Assembly (NCBI GenBank): GCA_031401815.1
Contig: JANNRW010000046.1
Span: 1 to 13,574, forward strand
Direction: 5' to 3'
From: JANNRW01 sp031401815
Lineage (GTDB): Bacteria > Desulfobacterota > Desulfuromonadia > Geobacterales > DSM-12255
DNA: 13,574 nt
Shown here: in pieces, positions 13,491 to 13,574 of the stretch
Layout: each line of letters begins with the position of its first letter
Numbering within the stretch: position 1 is the stretch's first letter
Program-made: the position numbers and the translations under genes
The notes under the pieces: generated by a model
What the model was told of the DNA's origin: nothing
The model's database searches: none
Seen by the model: only the letters and a program-made list of their open reading frames with translations

Positions 13491-13574
13491 GCAATGAACC
13501 TCGCTATTTCAAAAGGAGAGTTCAATGCAACAACATCGTACACGTCACAGCGCAGCTTTTAAGGCCAAGGTCGC
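13482..13574 (+). mobile_element. Left end of an IS3-family-type insertion sequence, partial
   Basis: Kinase homology appears to stop around 13481 and a new gene with a strong ribosome site starts at 13525. Its first residues are those of an IS3-type OrfA. The exact edge is uncertain: IS3-family ends begin with TG, and TGTGTGTAAGC (13482), TGTAAGC (13486) and TGAACCTCG (13495) are all possible. The right end lies outside the window. Confidence 0.65.
13525..13574 (+). CDS. IS3-type transposase OrfA, N-terminus only
   Basis: The ATG follows AAAAGGAGAG (13511-13520). Sixteen codons are visible before the window ends, reading MQQHRTRHSAAFKAKV. The basic start followed by 'S-A-x-F-K-A-K-V' is the beginning of the helix-turn-helix of many IS3-family OrfA proteins (typically continuing ALEAL), which bind the element's ends. 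OrfB, the DDE integrase part, would lie downstream. The call rests on a short match but fits the position exactly at the break in the kinase gene. Confidence 0.7.
   Translation, partial: MQQHRTRHSAAFKAKV

Noticed and set aside
1..13574. CRISPR arrays, rRNA genes or replication origins
   Set aside because: No regularly spaced repeats with unique spacers, no rRNA-like stretches and no DnaA-box clusters were seen.

Overview
The window looks like a chromosomal segment from a Geobacter-like deltaproteobacterium (Desulfuromonadia). The basis is the gene order tRNA-Val, thrS, infC, rpmI, rplT, pheS, pheT, ihfA, a MerR-type regulator and tRNA-Pro, which I recall as typical of Geobacteraceae, plus the protein sequences themselves. 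No species assignment was possible without a database search.

Layout. Bases 1-153 hold the last 50 codons of a probable family 9 glycosyltransferase (LPS heptosyltransferase type). A promoter-like site and tRNA-Val(GAC) follow. Bases 351-7164 are a translation block: threonyl-tRNA synthetase, initiation factor IF3 (apparently starting at an ATA codon), ribosomal proteins L35 and L20, and the two subunits of phenylalanyl-tRNA synthetase. The spacers are structured: a mosaic inverted-repeat element lies between infC and rpmI, a 16-bp hairpin between rpmI and rplT, and terminator-like hairpins sit just in front of both thrS and pheS. A clear sigma70-type promoter at 7192-7220 then drives ihfA, a translationally coupled MerR-type regulator and tRNA-Pro(GGG). 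A strong, probably bidirectional terminator closes this unit.

On the minus strand, 8056-9060 encodes a cysteine-rich PP-loop ATPase of the tRNA-thiolation type. Bases 9061-9370 are non-coding and include a short 10-bp tandem repeat flanked by 9-bp direct repeats. Bases 9371-11280 encode an exporter module: a lipoprotein HlyD-like adaptor and an ABC ATPase. The expected membrane permease gene begins at 11277 but stops after 17 codons, so the transporter is broken at this point.

From about 11313 to the end the DNA looks like an accessory insertion. It holds a promoter at the breakpoint, a small antitoxin-like protein, a decayed stretch, a DNA amino-methyltransferase, and an immediately adjacent Ser/Thr-kinase-like gene. 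The kinase is cut off before its catalytic loop where an IS3-type insertion sequence begins. This part is visibly AT-richer than its surroundings: one hand-counted 60-base line in the methyltransferase (12241-12300) has 21 G+C, and one in the ABC ATPase (10741-10800) has 38. The methyltransferase-kinase pair is the best candidate for an undescribed system here, possibly a modification-based phage defence. The kinase copy is truncated, so an intact homologous locus would be needed to judge it.
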